In this document: positions 9,158 to 18,078 of the stretch, one piece after another
Layout: every line of letters begins with the position of its first letter
Position numbering within the stretch: position 1 is the first letter of the stretch
Assembly: GCA_963755375.1 (NCBI GenBank)
Contig: CAVWKG010000003.1
Location: 248,001 to 312,000, forward strand
Direction: 5' to 3'
Length of the DNA: 64,000 bases
Source of the DNA: Bog-473 sp963755375
Lineage (GTDB): Bacteria; Actinomycetota; Acidimicrobiia; Acidimicrobiales; RAAP-2
Program-made: the position numbers and the translations under genes
Notes under the pieces: generated by a model
Databases searched by the model: none
Told to the model about the DNA's origin: nothing
Seen by the model: only the letters and a program-made list of their open reading frames with translations

Positions 9158-9687
9158 ACCCTCTCCAGCCGGCAGGCGGCAGGGTCGGTGGAGGCGGGTC
9201 GGAGAAGGAGGTCGGTGGCGCCGATCAGGAAGGGCGGCACCTGGTCGCCGGCGGTCAGATCGAGGGCGATGAGCGGGCTTCCCTCTCCGCGCGGCCGAGA
9301 GCGGTTGGCGGCAGCACGCAGCGGGAAGCGCGGGCCGTCGCTGCGCGCCTCCCCCGAACGCCACATGGCCCGGCACACGGAGATCGCCTCTGCCAACGGC
9401 TCGGTGAACGGCGGGGCGAAGCACAGCACGCTCCGGCCCCCGGAGACGAGGTCGAGGCTCGTGACGTCACGCGCCAGCATGGCGGGATGCCGGCCCGCGG
9501 GGTCCAACCCGACCCGGGCGCCGAGAAGCGTCCCTGGGATCACCGGAGCGAGCCCGGCCGCCAGGACGATGGGGTCACCCAGGGCATCCTCGCTCAGGAA
9601 GACCGCGGCAGCACCCTGCGCCGCGGCCCGGGCGGCCTCCGCGCGCAGCCCGGCAGTGTCACTGGCCTGGAGAAACCGTGCTTCCAC
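9154..9687 (-). CDS. short luciferase-like monooxygenase (LLM) family protein
   Basis: The 177-residue protein has the LLM pattern AAAVFLSEDALGDPIVLAAGLA, LGARVGLDP and RHPAMLARDVTSLDLVSGGRSVLCF, which corresponds to the first half of an F420- or flavin-dependent LLM barrel. It then ends after LIGATDLLL with no second half, where about 300 residues are usual. The cofactor-binding residues cannot be judged. It overlaps the acyltransferase start by four bases, so the two are co-transcribed. It may be a degenerate or repurposed half-barrel. Confidence 0.55.
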   Translation of the reverse strand: MEARFLQASDTAGLRAEAARAAAQGAAAVFLSEDALGDPIVLAAGLAPVIPGTLLGARVGLDPAGRHPAMLARDVTSLDLVSGGRSVLCFAPPFTEPLAEAISVCRAMWRSGEARSDGPRFPLRAAANRSRPRGEGSPLIALDLTAGDQVPPFLIGATDLLLRPASTDPAACRLERV

Positions 9688-9773
9688 GCCGAGGCAGGAT
9701 AGGTCCTCAACCGGTCAGCAACAGGGTCGGGTCCCGGGACCTCCCGGGGTCACGACCCGGCCGACCTCGGACC

Positions 9774-10850
9774 TCACGTCCGCTCCCACCATCCTCCGGC
9801 GTCGCGGGCCAGGCCGGCCTGGGCGAGCCGTTCGAGTCCGCCACACAGCTCGGCCAGGTCGAGTCCGGTCGCCCGGACCAACTCGTCCAGGGGGCTGGGA
9901 TCGGCGGTCAGCGCGTCGTAGACCTGGCGGTCCCGACCGGGGTCCGACGCCGCCCGCGACGAGGGGCGGCCGGCCACCTCGAGCGGTGCGGCGACCGAGG
10001 CACCGATAAGGGAGAGTGCGATGAGGATGTCGGCCGCCGAGCACACGGGGAAGGCACCATCGGCGAGGAGCGCGTTGGTGCCCTCGGAGGTGGCGCTGCG
10101 AATGGAGCCCGGCACGGCCCCGACGGGGACCCCCCGGTCCACGGCAGCGTCGACCGTATGTCGCGAACCGCCGTGGTGCCGGCTCTCGATGACGACCACC
10201 GCGTCGCTCAGTGCGGCCAGGAGGCGGTTGCGCACCGGAAAGCGCCACTTCTCGGTCGCCACGCCGGCCGGGGACTCGGACACGATGACACCGGACGAGG
10301 CCACCCGCTCCCAGAGCCGTTCGTGCCGCAGCGGATACGGGCGGTCGAGGCCGCCCGCGACGACACCCACGGGCGGCGCGCCGGCGCCGCAGGCGCCCTC
10401 GTGGGCGGCGCCGTCGATGCCAAGGGCCAGACCGGAGACCACGCCCACACCCGCGGCGGAAAGGTCGGCGCCGAATTGGGCGGCGACGCCGATGCCGTAG
10501 CGGGTCGGTGCCCGCGTCCCCACGAGCGCCACCGTCGGCGCGCCCCGAAGCGCCGTCGGGTCTCCGAGGCAGAACAGCACCGCCGGCGCTTGCGGGTCGT
10601 CGGCCAACCGGGGTGGGTACAGCGGCTCACCGGCCAGGAGCACCGTGATCCCGAGTGTGGTGTGGCGTTCCCAGACCCGGGCCACGTCCCCCTCCGACGC
10701 GGCTGCGCCCCCGCCGGCACGCGCCCATGCCACCGACGGCGGGTCGGTCGCCAACAGTGCGCGCAGGCGAGCGGGACCCATCGACGGCATCGAGGCCAAG
10801 GCGGCCGCAAAGGCCTCCTGGGGCAGTTCGGCGTTCTCGCCGGTGCTCAT
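9774..10850 (-). CDS. dprA: DNA-processing protein DprA
   Basis: DprA binds incoming single-stranded DNA and loads RecA during natural transformation. The 358-residue protein has an N-terminal helical region, the Rossmann-like DprA domain (about residues 75-285) with VALVGTRAPTRYG and VVSGLALGIDGAAHEGA, and a C-terminal winged helix (about 300-358). The ATG at 10850 overlaps the yifB stop (ATGA), the common yifB-dprA arrangement. Presence of the pair does not prove competence, since both genes are widespread in non-transformable actinobacteria. Confidence 0.92.
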   Translation of the reverse strand: MSTGENAELPQEAFAAALASMPSMGPARLRALLATDPPSVAWARAGGGAAASEGDVARVWERHTTLGITVLLAGEPLYPPRLADDPQAPAVLFCLGDPTALRGAPTVALVGTRAPTRYGIGVAAQFGADLSAAGVGVVSGLALGIDGAAHEGACGAGAPPVGVVAGGLDRPYPLRHERLWERVASSGVIVSESPAGVATEKWRFPVRNRLLAALSDAVVVIESRHHGGSRHTVDAAVDRGVPVGAVPGSIRSATSEGTNALLADGAFPVCSAADILIALSLIGASVAAPLEVAGRPSSRAASDPGRDRQVYDALTADPSPLDELVRATGLDLAELCGGLERLAQAGLARDAGGWWERT

Positions 10851-12367
10851 GCCATCACCACGGTCCGGCCGGCGCGCAGTGTGAGCGCCTCGGAAGCGTG
10901 CGCGAACGTCACAACGTCCGCGCCGGCCAAGGCGCCCACCGTGCGGGCCACCCGCGTCACCTTGTGCAGCCCACGGGCGCTCAGGCCGCCGGAGCGGAGC
11001 TTGGACGCCAGGAGCGCGGCCGCGTCCGGGGCCAGCTCCGGCTCGCGGGCGCGCTCGATCCCTTCGGCCCGCGCGTCGGCCACCCGGCGGGCGACGGCCG
11101 CCGAGGCTTCTCCCGGCGCACCGGAGAGAAGTTCATCGGGGTCCGGGCGGCTGAGTGGTACCACGAGGTCGAAGCGGTCCAGCAGTGGTGCCGAGATACG
11201 CCGCCGGTACCGGGCGCGGGCGGCGGCGCTGCAGCGGCAGGCGCCCTCGTACACGCCCTCCCCGCACGGACAGGGGTTCATGGCGGCGACGAGGAGGAAG
11301 GCCGCGGGAAAGGTCACGGTCCCGCCGGCACGGCTCACCCGGATGATGCCCTCCTCGAGCGGCTGGCGCAGCGCCTCGAGAGCGGCGACGGGGAACTCCC
11401 CGAGCTCGTCGAGGAACAGGATGCCGTTGGTGGCCAGGCTCACCTCGCCGGGCCGGAGCGACCAGCTGCCCCCGCCCACAAGGGAGACGATGGAGGCCTG
11501 GTGGTGCGGAGCGCGGAATGGTGGGCGCTCGACCAGTACGCCGTCGGGCAAGGGCGCGCCGGCCGCCGAGTGGATGCGCGTCACCGTGAGCGCCTCGGAC
11601 GGGGTCAGCGGCGGGAGCAGCCCCGCCAGGCGTTCCGCCAACATCGTCTTGCCCGACCCCGGCGGCCCGACCATCAGGAGGTGGTGGCGCCCCGCGGCGG
11701 CAACCTCGATGGCCCGGCGGCCGAGGGCCTGACCACGCACGTCCGAGAGGTCGGGTGGGGCCGGGACCCTCACGGCTCCCGTGGGCGAAGGGGCGTCGGG
11801 CCAGCGCGCTTGGCCGCGCAGGATGGCGACCAGTTCGGCCAGCGTGGTGGCGCCGCGCACCACGGCGCCACCCACGAGCTCGGCCTCCCGGACGTCGCAG
11901 AGCGGGACGACCAATCCGAGGGGGGCGGCCGCGTCGGCCAGGGCGATCATCCCCGGGACATGACGCAGCGACCCGTTGAGCCCCAGCTCGCCACAGAAGG
12001 CCAGGCCCTCCGTGCGGGCGGGGCTCAGCTCGCCGGCGGCGACGAGCAGGCCCACCGCGATGGGAAGGTCGAGTCCGGCCCCGCCCTTCCGTATACCGGA
12101 GGGCGCGAGATTCGCGGTGATTCTCCGCATCGGCCAGGCCAGGCCGCTGGACAGGATGGCGGCGCGCACCCGGTCGCGCGCCTCGCGTACCGCGGCGTCG
12201 GGCAATCCGACGATGGTGAAGCCGGGCAGCCCGTTGGAGACCTGGACCTCGACCGAGACGCTGCGTCCGACCGCGCCGCTCAGAGTGGCGGAAGCGACCG
12301 CGGCGAGCATGCGGGGGAACGGTCGGGCGGCGACCTGTCCGCGGCGTGCAACGTGCACTGTTTCCAT
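10847..12367 (-). CDS. YifB/ComM family Mg-chelatase-like AAA+ ATPase
   Basis: The ComM/YifB family contains a hexameric helicase that promotes branch migration in integration of transforming DNA. The 506-residue product begins with the ribosomal-S5-like domain (LPGFTIVGLPDAAVREARDRV), has Walker A GPPGSGKTML near residue 235, Walker B GILFLDELGEF, and the Mg-chelatase C-terminal domain with a Cys cluster (MNPCPCGEG). It precedes dprA in a two-gene operon. Confidence 0.92.
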   Translation of the reverse strand: METVHVARRGQVAARPFPRMLAAVASATLSGAVGRSVSVEVQVSNGLPGFTIVGLPDAAVREARDRVRAAILSSGLAWPMRRITANLAPSGIRKGGAGLDLPIAVGLLVAAGELSPARTEGLAFCGELGLNGSLRHVPGMIALADAAAPLGLVVPLCDVREAELVGGAVVRGATTLAELVAILRGQARWPDAPSPTGAVRVPAPPDLSDVRGQALGRRAIEVAAAGRHHLLMVGPPGSGKTMLAERLAGLLPPLTPSEALTVTRIHSAAGAPLPDGVLVERPPFRAPHHQASIVSLVGGGSWSLRPGEVSLATNGILFLDELGEFPVAALEALRQPLEEGIIRVSRAGGTVTFPAAFLLVAAMNPCPCGEGVYEGACRCSAAARARYRRRISAPLLDRFDLVVPLSRPDPDELLSGAPGEASAAVARRVADARAEGIERAREPELAPDAAALLASKLRSGGLSARGLHKVTRVARTVGALAGADVVTFAHASEALTLRAGRTVVMA

Positions 12368-12614
12368 CGCCCTCCGTGCCCAGGGAGGAACGCGCTACGA
12401 CGGCGCATCCCTCGGGCGCCTTCCGGGGAGGTCACGCACCTGCCGACCATTCGGCGGGCCCCGGGGGTCGGTCCGGCCCACCCCGAGGACCTGAATCGTC
12501 TCGCCATCTCGATTCCAAGACGCAGAAACGCCACGTCACACCCCCTACATTTCGAAATGGTTTCGACGCCAACCACGGAGGGTACAGCTGTTGCAGCGGA
12601 CGAAAGGGGTCTCA

Positions 12615-12866
12615 ATGATTGGCGCTGGAGGACTCGTTGCCAGCATCATTGTTTTTGCAGTAGGGGCCGTTCTCGATTGGGCGGTTACGGAGCCCTACCA
12701 ACACGGCTTGAACGTAAACAAAGTGGGCTGGATATTGATGATTGTCGGCGTTGTTGGCGCCGTGGTTTCGATCATCGTCATGGTGGCGGCAAACACCCGG
12801 CGGCGCCGGACCGTCATCGACGACGGCCAGGGGAACGTTGTCCGTCGGGTCGACTCGACCTACTAG
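12615..12866 (+). CDS. DUF6458 family small membrane protein
   Basis: The 83-residue protein starts at ATG 12615, preceded by AAAGGGG at about 12601-12607. It has two hydrophobic segments (about residues 2-20 and 33-54) joined by a short loop with VGWILMIVGVVG, then a basic RRRR stretch and a polar tail. This is the DUF6458 pattern found across actinobacteria. Function is unknown. Base composition is less GC-rich than the flanking housekeeping genes. Confidence 0.75.
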   Translation: MIGAGGLVASIIVFAVGAVLDWAVTEPYQHGLNVNKVGWILMIVGVVGAVVSIIVMVAANTRRRRTVIDDGQGNVVRRVDSTY

Positions 12867-12933
12867 TCGGCTCGACGTACGAGGGAGGCAAGTCACCGAA
12901 CCATCGGAGACTTCGTCATAGGGAGGTTTTTCT

Positions 12934-13098
12934 GTGGTCTTGATTCTCGCATTGCTGGTCGTCTTAATCCTCTTTGGAGCCGGATTTGCCGCGCATCTCT
13001 TGTGGATCGCTGCGGCTGTCTTTCTCGTCTTGTGGCTCGTCGGATTCGCCATTGGTCGGGGTGAGGGCGCTGGGTCGCACCGCTTCTATAGGTGGTAG
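12934..13098 (+). CDS. small hydrophobic membrane protein (54 aa)
   Basis: GTG 12934 opens a 54-residue reading frame: a first membrane segment, FGAGFAAHLLW, a second segment ending LWLVGFAIGR, and a basic aromatic tail SHRFYRW. GGGAGG at 12921-12926 is a good ribosome binding site. The pattern (two helices, GAGF, terminal RWYRW-like motif) is shared by many tiny actinobacterial stress-associated proteins. It follows the DUF6458 gene by 67 bases and is followed by two tandem hairpins. Function is unknown. Confidence 0.72.
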   Translation: MVLILALLVVLILFGAGFAAHLLWIAAAVFLVLWLVGFAIGRGEGAGSHRFYRW

Positions 13099-13111
13099 CG
13101 CCTTTGTAAAA

Positions 13112-13161
13112 TGGAGTCGTGAGACTCCACCTGGGAAACGGCCCCCTTCGGGGGGCCGTTT
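13112..13161 (+). terminator. two tandem hairpins, probable terminator
   Basis: The first hairpin pairs TGGAGTC (13112-13118) with GACTCCA (13123-13129) around a GTGA loop. The second pairs AAACGGCCCCC (13136-13146) with GGGGGCCGTTT (13151-13161) around a TTCG tetraloop, an 11-bp perfect stem. The run of T at the end is short. They lie 13 bases after the 54-aa gene and before the oxidoreductase gene. Confidence 0.75.
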
Positions 13162-13323
13162 CGCGTCCAGCCGCGGTCGAGGCCATCCGAACGGGCACCG
13201 GGTTGGGCCATCCGGACCGGACGGTTCCACGCCGATCGAGAGATCCCGACGAAGCAGCGCGTTGCGGTAGAACGAGTGACTGCACCACCCGCAGAGCCGT
13301 GCGACGAGAGAAGGCATCCGATC

Positions 13324-14421
13324 ATGACGTTCGACCCCTACGACCGGCCGGTCCGGGCTGCATTCATCGGTCTCGGTCGCATCTACGACCTGAACGTCCG
13401 AGCCTACAGAGGCAACCCGGACGTCGAGGTCGTTGCGCTCGTTGATCCCGATCCACAGCGTCGTGCCCAACGCCAGGCCGACTGGCCCGAGGCACGCACG
13501 TTCGCCACGGCGGCCGATCTGGCGTCGAGTGGCCTGGCGGTCGATGCCGCCGAGGTCCTGCTTCCGATCCCGCTCCACGCCGATGGGGTCTGTGAGATGC
13601 TCGGTTACGGCTGGCATTTGAACCTGCAGAAGCCGATGTGCAGTGACCTGGCCGAGGCCCAGCGGATGCTCGACGCGGCCAGGACGAACGACCGCATCCT
13701 GCGGGTCATGGAGAACTACATCTTCTATGAGCCGTTGCAGAGGCTGAAGGAGACCGTCGAGTCAGGGGACCTCGGCGCGGTGAGCGGCTACCACATGAAG
13801 ATGGTGGGCAGCGGCAGCGGTGGCTGGGACGTGCCCCGGTCGAGCTACGAATGGCAGTTCGCACAGATGCGCCGCGGCAGGGGCATCTTGGTGTTCGACG
13901 ACGGCTGGCACAAGCTGTCCACGGCGCTGTGGCTTTTCGGCTCGCTGCGGGAGGTGCGGGCGTGGGTGGGCGGCACCGAGGTCCTGCCGGATATCGAGAT
14001 CGACGCGCCGACCACCATCGTCTGGGAGCACCAGAACGGCATCCGCGGCGTGTGGGACATCACTTTGGCCCCCGACATGTATCTCCGGTCCGACTACTAC
14101 ACCAATGACGAACGGTGGGAAGTCACGGGTCGTCGCGGCTACTCACGGGTGAACCGGTGCACCGGCCGGGGCATTCAGCAACCGAGCCTCGAGACCTACG
14201 TCGACGGCGAGATGCGGACGTACCATGCGCTCGACGACGACTGGGCCAGCAGCTTCCGGAACTCCGGCCGCCACTGGCTGCGCTGGCTCCGTACCGGCGA
14301 GGGCCCTTTGCTCTGGGGTGCAGCTGAGGCCGTCGACGTGCTCCGGTTTGCGCTCGCGGTCTACGCCAGCAGCGCGGCGGGCGGTGCGGGTATCGACCCA
14401 GGGTCGATGCGGGAAGGTTGA
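13324..14421 (+). CDS. Gfo/Idh/MocA family oxidoreductase
   Basis: The 365-residue protein has an N-terminal NAD(P)-binding Rossmann fold (AAFIGLGRIYDLNVRAYRGNPDVEVVALVD, residues about 10-40) and the family's EKP-like motif as NLQKPMC. The C-terminal substrate domain contains DDGWHKLSTALWLFG, where the catalytic His is expected. Such enzymes oxidise or epimerise sugars or inositols. Start ATG 13324 is preferred over 13276 because AGAAGG lies ten bases upstream and the Rossmann fold begins nearby. It stands alone, so the substrate cannot be inferred. Confidence 0.85.
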   Translation: MTFDPYDRPVRAAFIGLGRIYDLNVRAYRGNPDVEVVALVDPDPQRRAQRQADWPEARTFATAADLASSGLAVDAAEVLLPIPLHADGVCEMLGYGWHLNLQKPMCSDLAEAQRMLDAARTNDRILRVMENYIFYEPLQRLKETVESGDLGAVSGYHMKMVGSGSGGWDVPRSSYEWQFAQMRRGRGILVFDDGWHKLSTALWLFGSLREVRAWVGGTEVLPDIEIDAPTTIVWEHQNGIRGVWDITLAPDMYLRSDYYTNDERWEVTGRRGYSRVNRCTGRGIQQPSLETYVDGEMRTYHALDDDWASSFRNSGRHWLRWLRTGEGPLLWGAAEAVDVLRFALAVYASSAAGGAGIDPGSMREG

Positions 14422-14467
14422 CCAATCGACCTGATTCACGTCAAGCGCGCAACCTCCGTATTCCCCG

Positions 14468-14617
14468 TCAGGCGCGGGCGGTCTCTGAGCTGGCTGCGAG
14501 GTGCCGTTCAGAGCGGATCCGTTCCCTGTGCTCTGCGTGGGAGCAGACAATCAGCGGAATGACGGCGATGGCCACAGCGAGGACCATCAGGGGAATGCTG
14601 AGCATGAACAGTGTCAT
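14468..14617 (-). CDS. possible small membrane protein (49 aa)
   Basis: ATG 14617 opens a 49-residue frame with one strong membrane helix (FMLSIPLMVLAVAIAVIPLIV) followed by a charged tail (HAEHRERIRSERH). Short one-helix proteins of this shape are common in actinobacteria, but no clear ribosome binding site is visible and the region is otherwise non-coding. The remaining bases between 14422 and 14858 show no other gene. Confidence 0.4.
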   Translation of the reverse strand: MTLFMLSIPLMVLAVAIAVIPLIVCSHAEHRERIRSERHLAASSETARA

Positions 14618-14858
14618 TGTGTGCGGAGCCGGACACGTGTGGGGCTCCTCCTCCTTCGGCTTCCATCGTGTCCGCGCCGGATCAGGACAACAGCAGTACG
14701 AATTAGGCCGACGCTGAGAAGTTTGTTTCGTTCGCGTGACCAAATGATCGTGTGCGCACGCGTTCCTGTGAATCCTGAGGACTCGGGAACCGGGTCGAGC
14801 TGGAGGGTGGCCGGCTCGCTTGATCCTGGGCGGGCGACCCGGTCCGAGGGACAGAGGG

Positions 14859-16073
14859 TTATCGTGACGTGCCTTTCGGTCGACGCGCCCACGGAGAATT
14901 GCGTACGGCGGTGAAGAGCTGCGACACACGAAGCGCTGCGAGGCAGGAGCACACCGGGTCGCGCCGTATTGCACCGAGCTGACCCCGAAGATCAAGGGTC
15001 TCGTTTCGCAGTCGTGCCGACTCCTCGGCTTCCGCGAACAGGCGACTGTACACATCCTGAAGAGCGGTGCGGGGGTAGTACTCCCCCCCATTTTGTCGCG
15101 CCTGCTCCTCGCGGTCGTTCTCCTCCTTTTCCCAACGCGCGAGAACATCTGGATGTTTCAGCGCGGCCTTGCGTGGCGTGGCGATGACGACAGCAAAGAG
15201 GGTCGAGTCCGGGTGTTCACCCAGGAACTCCTCGTCGGCCCGGAGGACTTCTTCCACCCATTTCGTCTGCTCTGCCTTGTCGGCTAAGGCGAAGAGGCCT
15301 TCATTGTGGGTGAGGAGGGGATAGGCAATCGCACCGCCGAGAGGTACGAATCGTTCGACATCGAAGTACCGATGGAGGGTTTCGACAATGAGTTCGGAGT
15401 GGATCGCCTCCGTTGGATCATCGTGCAGCATGGTGGGTAGGTGCGGATACGTCATCAGTTGTCGAACGCGCGGTGGCAGCTCATTGTTGATCTTCCACGC
15501 CCGCTCCCATGCCTCAGGTGTGTACTGATTGCGATGTGGACCCACGTAGTCGAACGAGAGGAACCAACCATCCTCGGGCAGGAGTCGGCAAATCTCGCGG
15601 AACACATGGTCGACCATCGCAATGTGATGTCCGGCTGCATAGTTCACGACCAGATCGAACTCCTCGTCTGGAAAGGCTGCCGCGTTGACGTTCATCTGGT
15701 GATACCGGACAGCCAGGTCATTCGCGTGTGCGGCCTCAAGGGCTTCCTGTAGCAGGCGGTGGGAATAGTCAATTCCCACCGCCTCGGAGATGAGGTCGGC
15801 GGAAATCATGTCCCGCTCAACCCATCCGTTCCCGCAGTTCAGGACCAGCGCGCGCTTGAATGTTCTTCCGCTCCAGACCGAGGAGTCGTGAAACCACGGG
15901 CCACCCAACACTCGCCCGGAGATTTTCTGTTTGAACATTCGGGTCACGGCGTCGAGGTCGTTCCAATAGCCGCCGCCGTAGTAGACCGATTCATCCTTGT
16001 TTGCGTCGTAGTCGGGCAACTCGCTCCCCCGATCAAAATCGGTCGTTCGGGAACCCAATCGGTCGCTCGGCAA
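14859..16073 (-). CDS. class I SAM-dependent methyltransferase
   Basis: The 404-residue protein contains a methyltransferase fold: VLNCGNGWVERDM (motif I, SAM binding), AVGIDYSHRLLQEA (motif II acidic end) and FDLVVNYAAGHHI (motif IV), followed by a later helical region rich in charged residues (about 300-370). The substrate is unknown; sequence style resembles methyltransferases of glycan or secondary-metabolite loci. Base composition is clearly less GC-rich than its neighbours, which suggests transfer. The farthest start is TTG 16073; TTG 16019, just after a GGGGGAG, is a good alternative. Confidence 0.75.
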   Translation of the reverse strand: MPSDRLGSRTTDFDRGSELPDYDANKDESVYYGGGYWNDLDAVTRMFKQKISGRVLGGPWFHDSSVWSGRTFKRALVLNCGNGWVERDMISADLISEAVGIDYSHRLLQEALEAAHANDLAVRYHQMNVNAAAFPDEEFDLVVNYAAGHHIAMVDHVFREICRLLPEDGWFLSFDYVGPHRNQYTPEAWERAWKINNELPPRVRQLMTYPHLPTMLHDDPTEAIHSELIVETLHRYFDVERFVPLGGAIAYPLLTHNEGLFALADKAEQTKWVEEVLRADEEFLGEHPDSTLFAVVIATPRKAALKHPDVLARWEKEENDREEQARQNGGEYYPRTALQDVYSRLFAEAEESARLRNETLDLRGQLGAIRRDPVCSCLAALRVSQLFTAVRNSPWARRPKGTSR

Positions 16074-16143
16074 GTGAGGTCCCAGGGTCTACGGCCAACG
16101 CGATGAAGTGTACGACGAGGATCCCGATACGCCAATCGGGCGA

Positions 16144-16755
16144 TCACACGCCGACCTGAGAGACGACCTGATAGCGGATGTGGGTGGCTTCCGGGGTGTC
16201 GATCACTCGGACGATCTGCAACTCGACCCTCGATGGCAACGTCTCGAACAATCGGCGTCCGCCACCGAACAACACCGGGACCTGGTGAATCTGCAACTCG
16301 TCGAGCACCCCCACCTCAAGCGCCGTCTGGGCCGTCGACGCGCCATGCACCAGCACGTTGCGGTCACCCGCAGCAGACTTTGCCTGCGCCATCGCGACAG
16401 CGATCCCGTCTGTGACGTACGTCACCAAGGGGTACTTGGCAACCGAAGGATCCGCCGGCCGGTGACTGGGTACGTAGATCGGGACGCCGTCGTGGTGATC
16501 ACCGCCCCAGTGGTCGACCTGTTCCACGGTATTGCGCCCCGAGAGGACCGCTCCGGTCGTTCTGATCTCGTCCAGAAACTGCCTGCCTATCCCCGACGGA
16601 TCCACGGACTCTGCGTGTGGCCCCGGCTCCGCACCAAATCCATACCACTCGTGCAGCCGCATGAAGCCGTGGCCGCCGGGATTGTCCGGTCCGTCATTGG
16701 GGCCAGCGACGTACCCGTCAAGCGACATCGACATGTACAGCACAGATCTCGACAT
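16144..16755 (-). CDS. dihydrofolate reductase / RibD C-terminal domain protein
   Basis: The 203-residue protein has the family opening VLYMSMSLDGYVAGP, then GAVLSGRNTVEQ, VLVHGAST and LDELQIHQVPVLFGGGRRLFE, as in stand-alone YyaP/YwjB-like RibD-C proteins. These are single-domain reductases, most of unknown substrate. ATG 16755 is chosen because GGAGG lies eight bases upstream; an in-frame ATG at 16770 overlaps that site. The C-terminal strand IRYQVV completes the fold. Confidence 0.83.
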   Translation of the reverse strand: MSRSVLYMSMSLDGYVAGPNDGPDNPGGHGFMRLHEWYGFGAEPGPHAESVDPSGIGRQFLDEIRTTGAVLSGRNTVEQVDHWGGDHHDGVPIYVPSHRPADPSVAKYPLVTYVTDGIAVAMAQAKSAAGDRNVLVHGASTAQTALEVGVLDELQIHQVPVLFGGGRRLFETLPSRVELQIVRVIDTPEATHIRYQVVSQVGV

Positions 16756-16897
16756 GGTGCGAACCTCCATCGCTCATCGACCTGACCTCGCGCCCGGCTG
16801 ACACGCTCTACACGAACCGACCGTCCCCAATCGACAGTCCCCGACCGAAATTTCCTCCCGAACACGAAGGCTCGCGGGTTCGGTGGGATACTCGCAC

Positions 16898-17263
16898 ATG
16901 CCCTCGAAAAGGCCTCGGCCGGGATATCAGTCGGTAACTCCTCGTATCGTCGTCGAGGACGTGGCGGCTCTGGTGGACTTCCTGCGGACGGTCTTCGGAG
17001 GCACAGGTTCTGTTCAGCCGGGTCGCCCAGCCGAGATCCTGATCGGGAACTCACTGGTGATGATCTCACCCGCGGTCGAGCGGGAACCGTTCCCAGCCTT
17101 CTTGTACGTCTATGTCGACGATGCGGACGCCGTGTACCGCCGGGCCCTCGATTCTGGTGCTCTCTCGCTGGAGGAGCCGCTGGACACGCCCTACGGAGAC
17201 CGTCGGGCCATGGTGCGTGACCCGTTTGGCAACATCTTCCAGATCGCGCACCAGGTCACCTGA
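16898..17263 (+). CDS. VOC family protein (glyoxalase/bleomycin-resistance fold)
   Basis: The 121-residue protein starts with GYQSVTPRIVVEDVAALVDFLRTVF and ends with GDRRAMVRDPFGNIFQIAHQ, the paired beta-alpha-beta modules of the VOC fold. YVYVDDADAVYRRALDSGA is the second module. It resembles PhnB-like VOC proteins. Metal ligands are incomplete (Glu and His expected), so enzyme activity is uncertain. GTG 16883 is an alternative start. Confidence 0.78.
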   Translation: MPSKRPRPGYQSVTPRIVVEDVAALVDFLRTVFGGTGSVQPGRPAEILIGNSLVMISPAVEREPFPAFLYVYVDDADAVYRRALDSGALSLEEPLDTPYGDRRAMVRDPFGNIFQIAHQVT

Positions 17264-17388
17264 ACTCTCAGTCTGCGTCGACACGCGTCCGGTACTGACC
17301 TGGCCCGCCGACGGGACGGGTGGGAGACACCGATCCGGGTCAGACGGCGGCCACCCGCGGGGCGGCACCGTTCTGCGAGAATTAAACG

Positions 17389-17901
17389 GTGTTGGTCAGG
17401 GCTGCCACCGGTGCGGATGTCGTCGAGATCGCTTCCCTCCTGAATGCGCTCCTCGCCACCACGACGACCGAGTGGACCGTGACGCCCCGGAGGGCGCGCG
17501 ACGTGCTGCAGTGGGTTGGCGACCACGAGGTGGTTCTGGTGGCCGAAGACCGAGGTGAGGTCGTGGGCGTGGCGGCCTACGGGTGGTTCCGCGACGTCGT
17601 CAAGTGGCCGGGCTACCGGTTCACCGTCGAGAACACCGTCCACGTTCGGGAGGACCGGTGGGGATCGGGTGTTGGCGAAGCCCTCATGCACGCCCTCATC
17701 GCCCGGGCACGGGAGACTAGCAAGCACACGATGATTGCGGCCATCGACAGCACGAACGGAGCGTCGATTCGGTTCCACGAGCGACTCGGATTCATCGAAG
17801 TGGCCCGCATGCCCGAAGTCGGCGCGAAGTTCGGTCGGTGGCTGGATCTCGTCTTGCTCCAGATCGGTCTCGACGAGCGAACGACGCCGGTCGGAGATTG
17901 A
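17389..17901 (+). CDS. GNAT acetyltransferase, phosphinothricin-acetyltransferase-like
   Basis: The 170-residue protein shows the GNAT order: VRAATGADVVEIASLLNA, the VVGVAAYGWFR strand, then NTVHVREDRWGSGVGEALMHALI (acetyl-CoA loop, Q/RxxGxG/A variant). It ends with ASIRFHERLGFIEVARMPEVGAKFGRWLDLVLLQ, the signature of the Pat/Bar/MnaT subgroup that N-acetylates phosphinothricin or methionine derivatives. GTG 17389 is the likely start. It stands alone in the accessory stretch. Confidence 0.82.
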   Translation: MLVRAATGADVVEIASLLNALLATTTTEWTVTPRRARDVLQWVGDHEVVLVAEDRGEVVGVAAYGWFRDVVKWPGYRFTVENTVHVREDRWGSGVGEALMHALIARARETSKHTMIAAIDSTNGASIRFHERLGFIEVARMPEVGAKFGRWLDLVLLQIGLDERTTPVGD

Positions 17902-18078
17902 GGCCGCCGAGCATGTCGCTCGGCAGGTCCCCAGCACAGGGCCGGGTGCCCCACGCCTCGGTCGCGTTCATCAGGGTCACGGCGCCGGAGGCCGAGACGT
18001 TTCCGGCGTCTCTCGGGACATTGGACGCGGCGACTGTCCCGACCTGGGTGTCGCCCTGACCCGCTGAGTGGTGTCCAA

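Noticed and set aside
12368..12614. Gap between yifB and DUF6458 considered for a riboswitch
   Set aside because: No recognisable conserved riboswitch core; nothing beyond ordinary GC-rich sequence.
17902..18078. Minus-strand reading with a faint likeness to secreted beta-strand repeats (VAASNVPRDAGNVSASGAVTL)
   Set aside because: Too short, no start or signal peptide, and the likeness is loose; I treat the gap as non-coding.
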